From an uncultured Verrucomicrobiota bacterium (GTDB lineage Bacteria; Verrucomicrobiota; Kiritimatiellia; RFP12; UBA1067), in the NCBI GenBank assembly GCA_947305825.1, contig CAMZET010000018.1, positions 1 to 12,934 on the forward strand: DNA of 12,934 nucleotides, read 5' to 3'. The notes beneath the pieces were generated by a model that was given only the letters and a program-made list of their open reading frames with translations, was not told the DNA's origin and did no database searches. Positions 1 through 7,981 of the stretch are shown here, in pieces. The position numbers were made by a program, and so were the translations under genes. Position 1 is the stretch's first letter. Each line of letters starts with the position of its first letter.

Positions 1-101
1 GGTTGCGGCGGCGGCGCTGCGGGCGGCGGCGGCGGCTGCGGCCGCGTCTTGGCTTTCGCCGGGGGCTTGCTTTCGGGTACGTCCCTTACGAATACTGCCA
101 T
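1..101 (-). CDS. Proline-rich protein, N-terminal fragment (cut by window edge)
   Basis: Only the first 33 codons lie in the window. The start at 101 is chosen because a near-perfect Shine-Dalgarno (AAGGAGG) sits about eight bases upstream on the minus strand. The peptide begins MAVFVRDVPESKPPAKAKT and then becomes a run of Pro, Ala and Gln. That run could be a linker or disordered tail leading to a domain outside the window. No family can be recognised from so little, and no signal peptide is evident. It lies 73 bases after the greA stop on the same strand, so read-through from greA is possible, but a palindromic operator-like site in the gap suggests it also has its own control. The strong ribosome binding site makes a real gene likely; its function is unknown. 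Confidence 0.6.
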   Translation of the reverse strand, partial: MAVFVRDVPESKPPAKAKTRPQPPPPPAAPPPQ

Positions 102-135
102 TTGTTTGCCTCCTTCCTTTCAGAGCTTCAGAGCG

Positions 136-151
136 TTGAAAACGTTTTCAA
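136..151. promoter_or_regulatory. Perfect 16-bp palindrome, LacI/GalR-family operator type
   Basis: TTGAAAACGTTTTCAA is its own reverse complement, with CG at the centre. The inner 14 bases fit the published pattern for catabolite-response sites of the LacI family (TGWAANCGNTNWCA). It sits 34 bases upstream of the start codon of the left-edge gene and 24 bases after the greA stop. Between it and the ribosome binding site is a tandem 8-bp repeat, TTCAGAGC twice (119-134). No T-tract follows and the arms leave no loop, so a terminator is unlikely. The binding protein is inferred from the site only. Confidence 0.5.
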
Positions 152-174
152 AACAGCGCGGTCGGCCCTGGCGG

Positions 175-2202
175 CTAGAGCACCACGCCGGGCGGCACCT
201 CCGCGAGCCAAGCGCGCAGCTCCGGCGTCAGCGGCTCGATTGCCGCCACCTTGCCGAGCACGAGCTTCCCGTCGGCCGACGGTAGCTCGAACGAGTCTCC
301 GGCCTTCTTGCCGAGAAGGCTCTCGGCAAGACGCGTCTTCGACGAGATGACGCCCTTCTCGATGTCGTTGTCCCACTCTCCGAGAATCGTGTACGTCTTG
401 GTCCCTTCCGGCGTATCTACGCGCACCGTCACGCCCGGCATCACCTCGTCAGCCGTCGCATCGGAGAAGTCGTGGGGCTTCACGGCAGCGAGCTCGTCCT
501 GCATCTCGGCCTGCTTGTGCATGAGTGTGCGCTGCTCGTCCTTCGCGTACTGGTATTCGGCGTTCTCGCTCAAGTCGCCGAAACCCTTGGCGAACTCTAT
601 CTTGCGGATGTTCTCCGGCATGTCCTCGTTGATGAGTTTGAGGTATTCGAGCTTGCGTTTGGCGAAGGAGCGCGGCGAAGTGACGCGCGCATACTCGCGC
701 TTCTTTTCGGCCTTGACGAGATGGCCCTCTAGTTCCGGCGCCAGACGGGTCATGCGCACGACAATCGCATGGTGCGTGGAAGGATCCCAGGCGATGGAGG
801 CCTGGAAGCGCTCGAACAGAAGGGCCAAATCCTCCTTGCCCAGCCAGGAAAACACTTTCTCGAGCCAGTTCTTGTCGGCGAACAGGCGGCGGATGATGTT
901 CTGCATGCGCAGCGTCTCGCCGTTCTGGCGACCTTCGCCAAGGGCGATGGCATGGGTGAGCAAGGAGATGAAAGGCGGGAGTTCCGGCCAGGTCTCGCGG
1001 TATTTCTGGTAGGAGCCGACAAAGAGCGTGGTGAGCGTCGGCGGAGCCTTCGGCAAACGCATGAAGTCGGCAATCGTCTTGCGCGAAGCGTCGTCCTTGG
1101 CGAACTGGGTGACGATTTCGAGGACTGCGGTGTAGCAAAGTTCCGGGATGGCCTTGCAGAGTTTGGCGCGTGAATCGTCATCGACGGCGAGGAAGGAGAC
1201 GAGAGCGCCGACTTCGCGTGCCGGGAGAGCTGCCGCTGCTGCGACGAAGCGGCGGCGCTCCCAGAGGTAGTCGCGCATTTCCGCGGCGCTTGGGCGTTCG
1301 AACTTGAGTTCGCGCACAGTGGCGGCGAGCCGGGCGTAGAGCGCGTCGTCCACTCGCCGCGCCGCCGTCACCGCGAACGCCAGGCGTTCGCCTATCGTCG
1401 CCTTCGCCTGCTCGGACGCCTTTGCGAAATTCCCCTTCGCCACGTATTCGCGCACCCCGGACAGAATCAACTTCGGGTCCGTCTCATGGCTGAATGCGGA
1501 AAGCCAGCCGTCACCGTAGTCCTCGGCCGACGCCTTGATTTCAATCGGGTCGGTGCGCTTGACGGGGATGACGACGAGCTTGTCGCGCCGGAGTTCGCCG
1601 CGTGCCTTCTCCCAGAACCCCTTCCACGCCGCAGCCTTCACAAAGCCGCACTTCACGCATACGTCCTCCAGACGCTGTATGCTCATCGGCCCGAACGAAC
1701 GCAGCACCGCCTTCACGAACTCCCCGCTCGCGTCTTTCATCAGCGCCTGGAAGCGCTCGGGGTCGGCATGCTGCATCACGAGTATGTGGTCGTCGTTCGC
1801 TGCCGTCAGCATGTCCAGCGCCGCCTCGTACGAGAACTGGTGACCCTTCTTCGCGCGGAAATCGACCGTGATGCGCCTGTAGAAATAGTCCAGACGCTTG
1901 ACTATCCCAAGCCCCCACTCCAGCGACTTCGACAGCACCCTGGCTCCAGGTTCGAGCCCCATCAGACGCTCCAGGCGCACGAACGACTCGCCGATGGGAC
2001 GCATTCCGAACTGCGCCTCGTCTATAAACGAAAGAAGAAGACGATCCTTTGTCGCCTTCTTCAGCAAATCACGGACGCCCTCGGGACCAATGCCCTTGGC
2101 GAGCTCCGCCTGGTTGTCGCGCGCAAGCCCGAACGCTCCCTTGAAGTCGCCTTTCTCGGCGCACTCCCCAAGTTCCGCCATTACGTTCTCTGTTTCCACC
2201 AT
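175..2202 (-). CDS. greA: Large GreA-type transcription elongation factor (675 aa)
   Basis: GreA enters the RNA polymerase secondary channel and stimulates cleavage of backtracked RNA. The C-terminal ~165 residues carry the GreA fold: a helical hairpin with the tip motif GDLSENAEY (542-550; D543 and E546 match the acidic tip residues), then an FKBP-like domain (about 588-660) with GVISSKTRLAESLLGKKAGD. The preceding ~510 residues are absent from ordinary ~158-residue GreA. They include a short beta-rich motif (WGLGIVKRLDYFYRRITVDF, 96-115) followed by mostly helical sequence. Chlamydial GreA is likewise oversized, so this looks like a PVC-type architecture and not a recent fusion. The ATG at 2202 is chosen because AAGGAG lies just upstream and a promoter sits 30 bases further on; the frame stays open upstream to 2559, but that part runs through the promoter. 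Confidence is high for the GreA domain; the job of the N-terminal part is unknown. Confidence 0.93.
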   Translation of the reverse strand: MVETENVMAELGECAEKGDFKGAFGLARDNQAELAKGIGPEGVRDLLKKATKDRLLLSFIDEAQFGMRPIGESFVRLERLMGLEPGARVLSKSLEWGLGIVKRLDYFYRRITVDFRAKKGHQFSYEAALDMLTAANDDHILVMQHADPERFQALMKDASGEFVKAVLRSFGPMSIQRLEDVCVKCGFVKAAAWKGFWEKARGELRRDKLVVIPVKRTDPIEIKASAEDYGDGWLSAFSHETDPKLILSGVREYVAKGNFAKASEQAKATIGERLAFAVTAARRVDDALYARLAATVRELKFERPSAAEMRDYLWERRRFVAAAAALPAREVGALVSFLAVDDDSRAKLCKAIPELCYTAVLEIVTQFAKDDASRKTIADFMRLPKAPPTLTTLFVGSYQKYRETWPELPPFISLLTHAIALGEGRQNGETLRMQNIIRRLFADKNWLEKVFSWLGKEDLALLFERFQASIAWDPSTHHAIVVRMTRLAPELEGHLVKAEKKREYARVTSPRSFAKRKLEYLKLINEDMPENIRKIEFAKGFGDLSENAEYQYAKDEQRTLMHKQAEMQDELAAVKPHDFSDATADEVMPGVTVRVDTPEGTKTYTILGEWDNDIEKGVISSKTRLAESLLGKKAGDSFELPSADGKLVLGKVAAIEPLTPELRAWLAEVPPGVVL

Positions 2203-2232
2203 CGGCTGTCTCCTTTTCTGCAGTAGGCTGAA

Positions 2233-2261
2233 ATTATACCAAAAAGTTGCACTCCTGACTA
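2233..2261 (-). promoter_or_regulatory. greA promoter (extended -10)
   Basis: Read on the minus strand, TATAAT (2233-2238) is preceded by TGG (2239-2241), giving an extended -10, and by a T-run. A weak -35, TAGTCA (2256-2261, 4 of 6 matches), lies 17 bases upstream. Transcription would start about 25 bases before the greA start codon. Confidence 0.65.
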
Positions 2262-2345
2262 GAGGGGACGTTAGGCCCGCCAGGGCGGCAGCATCTGCCT
2301 TCTTCTGGTCGGCGAGACGAGATAGGTTTTCAGACACGCAATTGA

Positions 2346-2372
2346 CAGGACGGCCAGAATCCGCCTGTCCTG
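2346..2372 (-). terminator. Imperfect stem-loop after tsaC
   Basis: CAGGACGG (2346-2353) pairs with CCTGTCCTG (2364-2372) with one bulged base. A second pairing, GACAGG with CCTGTC, uses overlapping bases. It starts 27 bases after the tsaC stop on the minus strand. No T-tract follows, so it could be a 3'-end stabilising or Rho-assisted structure; an intrinsic terminator is not shown. The rest of 2203-2398 holds the greA promoter and nothing else that I recognise. Confidence 0.3.
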
Positions 2373-2398
2373 CGGGCTGCGTGACGATAAAATTGGTG

Positions 2399-2995
2399 CT
2401 AGGGGCGGGTGGGCGGCGGCACGGGGCCGGTGCGGGCGAGGCGGAGTGCGCCCGACGGGAGCTGGATGAATACCGAGGACGGAACGCCGCCCGGGCTTCG
2501 GCCGCCGTCGACCACGAGGTCGGCGGCGAGGCCGACTTCGCGCAGGGCGGCGTGCGCATCGGATGCCGGGCGGCAACCGCTCATGTTCGCGCTCGTGACG
2601 CGGAGGAGACCGCCGCAGGCGGCTAGGAGGCGGCGCGTCCAGGAATGGTCGGGCACGCGGAAGCCCTCCAGGCGCGAGGGGTCGGCGGCGCTTGGAAGCA
2701 CCAGCGTGAGCGGGCCAGGCCAGAATTCGTCGGCGAGTTTCCTGGCTTCGGCGGAAAGGGAGAAGCCGGCGGCCGCGACGGCGGCGGCATCGGCGGCGAG
2801 CATGGCAACGGGCTTGGCGGCGTCGCGCGCCTTTATAGTATAGAGCCGCGCCACCGCGCCGGGAAACGAGGGATGCGCGGCGAGCCCGTACACGGTGTCC
2901 GTCGGAATGACGACAACGCCGCCACGCTTCAGCAGCGCTGCGGCGGCTTCCAGCCCGTCCTCGTCGCTCGCGACAATCCTCGTTTCCGTTTGCAT
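2399..2995 (-). CDS. tsaC: L-threonylcarbamoyladenylate synthase (TsaC/YrdC type)
   Basis: This enzyme makes threonylcarbamoyl-AMP from threonine, bicarbonate and ATP, the first step of t6A37 modification of tRNAs that read ANN codons. YrdC-family marks run in order: KRGGVVVIPTDTVYGLA (23-39), the KARDAAKP substrate loop (55-62), WPGPLTLVLP (92-101), VTSANMSG (133-140), PSSVF (172-176) and LARTG (186-190). At 198 residues it matches the short TsaC form and lacks the extra C-terminal Sua5 domain. The ATG at 2995 places the family's N-terminus correctly; the frame is open further upstream but runs through the tRNA gene. No clear Shine-Dalgarno precedes it. It lies 46 bases after tRNA-Leu on the same strand with no promoter between, so it is probably made from a tRNA-mRNA transcript. 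Confidence 0.93.
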   Translation of the reverse strand: MQTETRIVASDEDGLEAAAALLKRGGVVVIPTDTVYGLAAHPSFPGAVARLYTIKARDAAKPVAMLAADAAAVAAAGFSLSAEARKLADEFWPGPLTLVLPSAADPSRLEGFRVPDHSWTRRLLAACGGLLRVTSANMSGCRPASDAHAALREVGLAADLVVDGGRSPGGVPSSVFIQLPSGALRLARTGPVPPPTRP

Positions 2996-3041
2996 AAGTG
3001 GCGTCCGGCGCCCCGCCGCGCCCGCAAGCGCCGCAGTCAAG

Positions 3042-3126
3042 TGCCGGAGGCGGGACTCGAACCCGCACGTCGAATACCCGACAAGGGATTTTAAGTCCCC
3101 TATGTCTGCCATTCCATCACTCCGGC
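3042..3126 (-). tRNA. tRNA-Leu (UAA)
   Basis: The minus strand folds as a class II tRNA. The acceptor arms GCCGGAG and CTCCGGC (3120-3126 and 3043-3049) pair perfectly, with discriminator A at 3042. The anticodon loop CTTAAAA has anticodon TAA (3091-3093) in a GGGGA/TCCCT stem. A long variable arm with stem GTCG/CGAC follows, then a T-arm GCGGG-TTCGAGT-CCCGC. The long variable arm and the anticodon fit leucine. The CCA end is not encoded. Its length is 85 bases. Confidence 0.95.
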
Positions 3127-3141
3127 TTCGCCTTGCCGAGT

Positions 3142-3150
3142 ATTATACCA
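3142..3150 (-). promoter_or_regulatory. Promoter of tRNA-Leu / tsaC (extended -10)
   Basis: The minus strand reads TGGTATAAT, an extended -10, ending 16 bases before the tRNA 5' end. This leaves a leader of about 9 bases for RNase P to remove. No convincing -35 is seen at the right distance. Confidence 0.65.
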
Positions 3151-3205
3151 TATTTGACAGCCGTGCGCTTTGCGCGGGAATGCCAGGGCGCGAAAACTTG
3201 CCCAC

Positions 3206-3235
3206 TAGACCGTGGAGGCTAAAATATGGTAAAAT
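3206..3235 (+). promoter_or_regulatory. Promoter of the tig-clpP-clpX-panD operon
   Basis: TGGTAAAAT (3227-3235) is an extended -10 with an A-rich stretch before it. TAGACC (3206-3211) is a possible weak -35 with an 18-base spacer. A small hairpin, CCAGC-GTG-GCTGG (3244-3256), lies in the resulting 5' leader, between the promoter and the AAGGAG ribosome binding site at 3267-3272. The leader shows no heat-shock (CIRCE-type) inverted repeat. Confidence 0.6.
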
Positions 3236-3277
3236 ATATCCTTCCAGCGTGGCTGGGGACAATTTCAAGGAGCAACA

Positions 3278-4477
3278 ATGAAGACAGAGAAGAAGAAGCA
3301 GGAGAAGTGCGAAGTAGAGCTTGGAATCGAGCTTGACGCGAACGAGGCCAAGGACGTGGTGAAGCGCGTGGAGCGCGCGTTCGTGCAGCAGGTCTCGATA
3401 CCCGGCTTCCGCAAAGGGAAGGTGCCGATTGGGCTCATCCGCCGCCAGTTCGCGGACGGGCTCAAGCAGGAAGTCCGCACGGAGGCGTTGCGGTCGTTTC
3501 TCGGCAAGGCCGTGGAAGCGGAGGGACTGCAGTTCATCGCGCTGACCGACGTGCTCGACTTCACGTGCACGGACGAGGGCGCTTCGATTACGGTGAAGCT
3601 CGACGTGCGCCCGACTTTCGCGCTTCCGACATACAAGGGGCTGGAGCTCGGCGTCGAGCCGCGCACGGCGACCGACGCCGATGTCGAGCAGCAGCTCGAC
3701 AACCTCCGCAGGATGCACGGCAAGTTCAATGACGTCCCGGAAGACGCCGCCGTCGAGGCGCGCGACTTCGTCGAAATCGATTACTCCGGCACCGTGGACG
3801 GCACGCCGATTGCGGAAATCGCGCCGGACGCCAAGCCCATCGCCTCCGGCAAGGGGCTTTGGGCGGTAGCCGGGCAGGACCGCCCCGTCCCCGAAATCGC
3901 GCAGGCCATAATCGGCATGAAGACCGGCGAGACGAAGGAGAACGTCGAGGTCGACTTCTCGAAGAACCCGGCGCCGGAAGCGCTCAAGGACCGCAAGGCC
4001 CTCTACACCGTCACCGTAACGAAAATCCGCCGCCAGGAACTCCTCGGCGACGAAGACGTGGCCAAGATGCTCGGCCGCGACAGCATCGAGGGCGTCAAGG
4101 CTTTCATCAAGGAGCAGCTCCAGCGCCAACTCGACAACACCTACGAGCAGGAGCGCCACGCCGCCGCAGAGCAGATGCTTCTCCAGAAGGTCGACTTCGA
4201 CGTCCCGGAGACTTCCGTAAAGAACGTGATGGACAACTACATCGCGAACCTCGCCGCGCAGGCCCAGAACTCCGGTCTGAGCGCCGACTATTTCGAGAAG
4301 TCACGCGACAAAATCATGGAAGACGCGAGGAAACTCGCCGTCGATTCCGTCCGCCTCTTCTTCCTGCTAGAGGCAATAGCCAAGGAAGAGAAACTCGACG
4401 TGAACGACAAGAACTTCCAGGCCAAGACGCTGGAGTTCGTGATTGCGAACGCGCAGCCGCCGGCGCAGCAGGCATAG
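3278..4477 (+). CDS. tig: Trigger factor, ribosome-associated chaperone
   Basis: Trigger factor binds near the ribosome exit tunnel and shields nascent chains; its middle domain is a peptidyl-prolyl isomerase. The ribosome-binding signature GFRKGKVP is at residues 43-50, exactly where the family has it. The FKBP-like domain spans about 163-250 ([12 protein letters not shown] at its start, [10 protein letters not shown] at its end). The remaining ~150 residues form the helical, chaperone-active C-terminal domain. At 399 residues it is slightly shorter than the E. coli protein (432). AAGGAG at 3267-3272 fixes the ATG at 3278. It is first in the operon and followed after 20 bases by clpP, the usual tig-clpP-clpX order in bacteria. 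Confidence 0.96.
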   Translation: MKTEKKKQEKCEVELGIELDANEAKDVVKRVERAFVQQVSIPGFRKGKVPIGLIRRQFADGLKQEVRTEALRSFLGKAVEAEGLQFIALTDVLDFTCTDEGASITVKLDVRPTFALPTYKGLELGVEPRTATDADVEQQLDNLRRMHGKFNDVPEDAAVEARDFVEIDYSGTVDGTPIAEIAPDAKPIASGKGLWAVAGQDRPVPEIAQAIIGMKTGETKENVEVDFSKNPAPEALKDRKALYTVTVTKIRRQELLGDEDVAKMLGRDSIEGVKAFIKEQLQRQLDNTYEQERHAAAEQMLLQKVDFDVPETSVKNVMDNYIANLAAQAQNSGLSADYFEKSRDKIMEDARKLAVDSVRLFFLLEAIAKEEKLDVNDKNFQAKTLEFVIANAQPPAQQA

Positions 4478-4497
4478 TCTTTCGAGGGAACGGAGCA

Positions 4498-5085
4498 ATG
4501 GCATACGGCTACATGGTACCGTACGTGGTCGAGCAGACCGGCCGCGGCGAGAGGACTTACGACATATATTCGCGTCTGCTGCTGGATAGGATAGTGTTCA
4601 TTTCCGGCGAAGTGAACGACGAGATGGCGAACGCGGTGTGCGCGCAGCTTCTGTTCCTGCAGTCGCAGGATCCGAAGAAGGAGATATCGGTATACGTGAA
4701 TTCTCCCGGCGGCAGCGTGACTGCGGGGCTTGCGATCTACGACACGATGCAGTTCATCAAGCCGCCCGTGGCGACGTACTGCATCGGTCAAGCGGCGTCG
4801 ATGGGCGCGGTGCTGCTGTGCGCGGGCGAGAAGGGGCGGCGCCATGCGCTGCCCAACGCACGCATCATGATTCACCAGCCCTGGGGCGGCGCCGAAGGCA
4901 AAGCCAGCGACATCGAAATCACAGCTCGCGAAATCCTGCGCCTCAAGGCCATCCTCAACGAAATCCTCGCAAAGCACTCCGGCAAGACCCTCGAAGAAGT
5001 CGAGCACGACACCGACCGCGACCATTTCATGAGCGCGCAGGAAGCCAAAGCCTGGGGCTTGATAGACGAGGTGGTGGCTCAATGA
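4498..5085 (+). CDS. clpP: ATP-dependent Clp protease proteolytic subunit ClpP
   Basis: ClpP forms the double-heptamer serine peptidase chamber of ClpXP in the cytoplasm. The catalytic triad is visible: S101 in [10 protein letters not shown]126 in IMIHQPWGG and D175 in [10 protein letters not shown], with spacing identical to E. coli. The oxyanion loop SPGGSV is at 69-74. Length 195 residues is normal for the family. The ATG at 4498 is chosen over the longer open frame because GGAG lies just upstream and the N-terminus ([19 protein letters not shown]) aligns with ClpP; the frame upstream overlaps tig and is a shadow. Its stop overlaps the clpX start in ATGA, so the two subunits are probably translationally coupled. 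Confidence 0.96.
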   Translation: MAYGYMVPYVVEQTGRGERTYDIYSRLLLDRIVFISGEVNDEMANAVCAQLLFLQSQDPKKEISVYVNSPGGSVTAGLAIYDTMQFIKPPVATYCIGQAASMGAVLLCAGEKGRRHALPNARIMIHQPWGGAEGKASDIEITAREILRLKAILNEILAKHSGKTLEEVEHDTDRDHFMSAQEAKAWGLIDEVVAQ

Positions 5086-6368
5086 GGCGCGGCGTCAACA
5101 AAGACCAGAACGCCTGTTCGTTCTGCGGGCGAGGGGATGACGAAGTCGTCCTCCTGCCCGGCCAGAACGGCGTGAACATTTGCGTCGACTGCGTCATGCA
5201 AGCCAACGATTTCCTCCACCGGCTCCACAAGGCCGACGCGAAGAACCGCGTCAAGCTGCCGAAGACGCCGACGGCCAAGGAAATCAAGGCGTTCCTCGAC
5301 CGCTACGTAATCGGGCATGACGACACGAAGAAGGTGCTGGCGGTGGCGGTACACAACCACTACCGGCGCTTGGAGGCCGCCGAGGCCGCAGTGCACCGCA
5401 AGGACGGCGCGGCCGACGCCGACGACGTGGAAATCGAGAAGTCGAACATTCTGCTCATCGGCCCGACGGGGACCGGCAAGACGCTCATGGCGAGAGCCCT
5501 GGCGAAAGTCCTCGGCGTCCCGTTCGCAATCGGCGACGCGACAGTCCTCACGCAGGCCGGCTACGTAGGCGAGGACGTCGAAAACCTAGTGCGCTACCTC
5601 CTCCAGAACGCCGACGGCGACGTCGAACTCGCCAAGCGCGGCATCATCTATGTCGATGAAATCGACAAGATTGCGTCGAAGACGGATAACGTGTCGATAA
5701 CGCGCGACGTGTCCGGCGAGGGCGTGCAGCAGGCTCTCTTGAAGATTCTGGAAGGTACGGTATGCCGCATTCCGCCGAAGGGCGGGCGCAAGCATCCAGA
5801 CCAGGAATACATTGAGGTCGACACCTCCAACATTCTCTTCATCTGCGGCGGTGCTTTCGTCGGCCTCGACAAAATCGTGGGCGAGAGGACGGGCAAACGG
5901 GCGATTGGTTTCGGCGCCGCGCTGGAAGACAAGGGCAAGACGGACAAGGACGGCAATGGCGACGGCGACGACGGGAAGAAGCTCTCCGCGCTAGACGTCC
6001 GCCCGGAGGACTTGGTGAAGTTCGGCTTGATTCCGGAATTCACCGGGCGCCTTCCCGTCATAACCGTGATGAAGGAACTGACCGAGGAACAGCTCGTCAC
6101 CGTACTTACCGAGCCGAAGAACGCGCTTGTCAAGCAATACACGAAACTTCTCGCGATGGACAACGTGAAGCTCGAGTTCGAGCCTGCCGCGCTGAAGGAG
6201 CTGGCGCGCGCCGCCATAGCGCGCAAGACCGGCGCGCGCGGCCTTCGCGCCGAGATGGAGCGGCTCATGACAGACGTCATGTACAACGCCGGCGACTCCG
6301 CCGGCACGAAAGTCGTCGTGACGGCAGAGATGGTCCGCGCCAAGGCGGGCCTGGAGGAGAAGAAATGA
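5082..6368 (+). CDS. clpX: ATP-dependent Clp protease ATP-binding subunit ClpX
   Basis: ClpX is the AAA+ hexameric unfoldase that recognises substrates and feeds them to ClpP. Domains in order: an N-terminal C4 zinc-binding domain (C12, C15, C34, C37); Walker A GPTGTGKT (127-134); pore loop GYVG (160-163); Walker B IIYVDEID (188-195); RKH loop (236-238); the ClpP-docking IGF loop (IGFGA, 275-279); and sensor 2 in [10 protein letters not shown] near the C-terminus. Length 428 residues is typical. Just after the IGF loop there is a charged Asp/Gly/Lys-rich stretch (about 281-301), longer than in E. coli. The ATG at 5082 overlaps the clpP stop by four bases; its own stop overlaps the panD start by four bases. 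Confidence 0.97.
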   Translation: MRRGVNKDQNACSFCGRGDDEVVLLPGQNGVNICVDCVMQANDFLHRLHKADAKNRVKLPKTPTAKEIKAFLDRYVIGHDDTKKVLAVAVHNHYRRLEAAEAAVHRKDGAADADDVEIEKSNILLIGPTGTGKTLMARALAKVLGVPFAIGDATVLTQAGYVGEDVENLVRYLLQNADGDVELAKRGIIYVDEIDKIASKTDNVSITRDVSGEGVQQALLKILEGTVCRIPPKGGRKHPDQEYIEVDTSNILFICGGAFVGLDKIVGERTGKRAIGFGAALEDKGKTDKDGNGDGDDGKKLSALDVRPEDLVKFGLIPEFTGRLPVITVMKELTEEQLVTVLTEPKNALVKQYTKLLAMDNVKLEFEPAALKELARAAIARKTGARGLRAEMERLMTDVMYNAGDSAGTKVVVTAEMVRAKAGLEEKK

Positions 6369-6691
6369 TTTTGACGCTGTTGAAAGCCAAGCTTCACCGC
6401 ATCCGGGTGACGGAAGCGTGTTTGGAATACGAAGGGTCGCTTTCGCTTGACCCAGACGACATGGAGGCCGTCGGCATCGTTCCGTACGAAAAGATTCTCG
6501 TGGCGGACGTGGAGAACGGCAACCGCTTCGAGACTTATGCGATAGAGGGGGAGCGCGGGACGCACGTGTGCTGTCTCAACGGTGCGGCGGCGCGCAAAGG
6601 GAGCCTGGGCGACCGGCTGATCGTGATGGCTTTCGCGCAGATGACGCCGGAAGAGGCGCACGGTTTCGTGCCGCGCGTCAAGCATTTCTGA
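6365..6691 (+). CDS. panD: Aspartate 1-decarboxylase proenzyme
   Basis: PanD converts L-aspartate to beta-alanine, needed for pantothenate and coenzyme A. It is made as a proenzyme that cleaves itself between Gly24 and Ser25, turning Ser25 into the pyruvoyl cofactor; both residues are in place in EYEGS (21-25). Other family marks are [10 protein letters not shown] (9-18, with the active-site Lys9), [10 protein letters not shown] (about 51-60) and NGAAARKG. Length 108 residues is somewhat short of the usual ~115-130, missing only the variable C-terminus. The start overlaps the clpX stop in ATGA, and the stop overlaps the next start in TGATG. No other pantothenate gene is nearby, so its place in a protease operon is notable. 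Confidence 0.95.
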   Translation: MILTLLKAKLHRIRVTEACLEYEGSLSLDPDDMEAVGIVPYEKILVADVENGNRFETYAIEGERGTHVCCLNGAAARKGSLGDRLIVMAFAQMTPEEAHGFVPRVKHF

Positions 6692-7944
6692 TGCTTGTCG
6701 CGCTTCTGGTCGCGCTATTCATGCTCTCGGCGTTCTTCTCCGGCGCCGAGACGCTTCTTTTTTCGCTCACGCCCACGCAACGCGAGAGAATCCGCGAGCG
6801 AACCCCGAAGGTAGATGCCCGGCTAAAGAAAATCCTGGCCGATCCCGCGCTCTGCCTTTCAACGCTTCTCGTTGGCAACACGCTCGTCAACTTCGCGATT
6901 GCCACAGTCGGCTACGCGCTCATGAGCGGCTGGTTCCCGACATGGGGTCCGTTCGCGGCGGTGCCGGTGATGACGGTTTTGCTTCTGCTCTTTGGCGAAA
7001 TCACGCCGAAGCAGATTGCGCTGCGCAAGGCGGAGCGTCTTGCCGGGGCGTGCGCCGCCGGGCTCGGTTTCTGGATGTGGCTTCTTTCGCCTGCTTCCCT
7101 CGCGTTCCGTTTCGCCTCCAGCGCTTTCGGGCCGGCTCTCACCCGCGAAAGGCGTGCGCTTTCCGACGCGGAACTCGTATCCGTCCTGGAAGCTGCCGCC
7201 GAACGCGGCGACTTCGCGCAGGCCGACGCGGAGATGATTGAAGGCGTCCTCAGGCTTTCCGAGCTACACGCCAATGACGAGATGACGCCGCGCGTCGATA
7301 TGGAGGGGCTGGATTCCGACCGGCCGGACGATGTGCGGCGCGAAACGATTGCCAAGGCCCGCCACCGCCATCTGCCCATTTTTCGCCGCTCGCCCGACCA
7401 GATCGAGGGCGTCTTCGATACGCAGACCGGACGCATCGAGGAAGCCCTTTTCGTGCCGGAGCAAGTAACGCTCGACGACCTGCTCGTTATTTTCCGCCGC
7501 AGCGGGAAGCCCCTCGCCATCGTCCTCGACGAATACGGCGGGACCGCCGGTCTGATTACCTTGAACGACGTAATGGAACTTATCGTCGGACCGAGCGTGT
7601 TCGGCGAAAATAACGACGAGCCGAAAATCCAGCGCACCGGCAGGCGAACCTGGATTATCGACGCTCGAGCCTCCCTCGACGAAATCAACCGCGAACTCGG
7701 CCTCGAACTCGAGGCCGAGGACGCCGACCGCCTCTCTGGATGGGTCGCCTTCCACGCAGAGCGAATCCCGCACGTCGGCCAGGAAATCGAGGCCGACGGC
7801 TGCCGCGCCACAATCCTAAATCGCCGCAGGAGAAGAGTCACGCGAGTCAAACTCGAAGTCCTCGAATTCCCGGGCACCGACACCGACGAGGAACTCCTCG
7901 CCGAAACCGACGAAGCCGTTGAAAAGACCGAAGAGGACGAATAG
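6691..7944 (+). CDS. CNNM/CorC-HlyC family membrane protein with CBS pair
   Basis: The family (DUF21-CBS-CorC_HlyC, bacterial relatives of eukaryotic CNNM) is linked to magnesium or cobalt efflux and homeostasis at the inner membrane. The N-terminal ~150 residues hold about four hydrophobic segments with DUF21 marks FSGAE (16-20), NTLVNFA (63-69) and GEITPK (102-107). A CBS pair covers about 196-305, starting at EMTPRVDM and ending with the signature LDEYGGTAGLITLNDVMELIVG region (279-300). A CorC_HlyC domain spans about 314-394, and a short acidic tail (EELLAETDEAVEKTEEDE) closes the protein. The ATG at 6691 shares its A with the panD stop; the longer open frame upstream overlaps panD and is not used. 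Substrate is not readable from sequence. Confidence 0.9.
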   Translation: MLVALLVALFMLSAFFSGAETLLFSLTPTQRERIRERTPKVDARLKKILADPALCLSTLLVGNTLVNFAIATVGYALMSGWFPTWGPFAAVPVMTVLLLLFGEITPKQIALRKAERLAGACAAGLGFWMWLLSPASLAFRFASSAFGPALTRERRALSDAELVSVLEAAAERGDFAQADAEMIEGVLRLSELHANDEMTPRVDMEGLDSDRPDDVRRETIAKARHRHLPIFRRSPDQIEGVFDTQTGRIEEALFVPEQVTLDDLLVIFRRSGKPLAIVLDEYGGTAGLITLNDVMELIVGPSVFGENNDEPKIQRTGRRTWIIDARASLDEINRELGLELEAEDADRLSGWVAFHAERIPHVGQEIEADGCRATILNRRRRRVTRVKLEVLEFPGTDTDEELLAETDEAVEKTEEDE

Positions 7945-7981
7945 CCGCCCTTGTCCGCGCGAACGACGCCAACCGTCGCGC

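Noticed and set aside
1..45. GCC/GCG run at the left edge as a simple repeat or mobile end
   Set aside because: It is in frame with a well-started gene and encodes a Pro/Ala linker, so it is a coding low-complexity stretch.
1486..2226. Open frame of 246 codons on the plus strand opposite greA
   Set aside because: High GC content makes long antisense frames common; it has no recognisable domain and no ribosome binding site.
2203..2559. N-terminal extension of greA giving a 794-residue protein
   Set aside because: It would run through the greA promoter and has no family-like sequence; the ATG at 2202 has a good ribosome binding site.
2996..3112. Longer tsaC starting inside the tRNA gene
   Set aside because: The extra residues are a translation of tRNA-Leu; the family N-terminus aligns with the ATG at 2995.
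3154..3159. Consensus TTGACA as a plus-strand -35 for tig
   Set aside because: No -10 lies at 16-18 bases downstream; the TGGTAAAAT at 3227 is a better promoter core, and TTGACA is too far from it.
3143..4159. Open frame of 338 codons on the minus strand opposite tig
   Set aside because: It is a shadow of tig's codon pattern, with no known domain; tig itself is certain.
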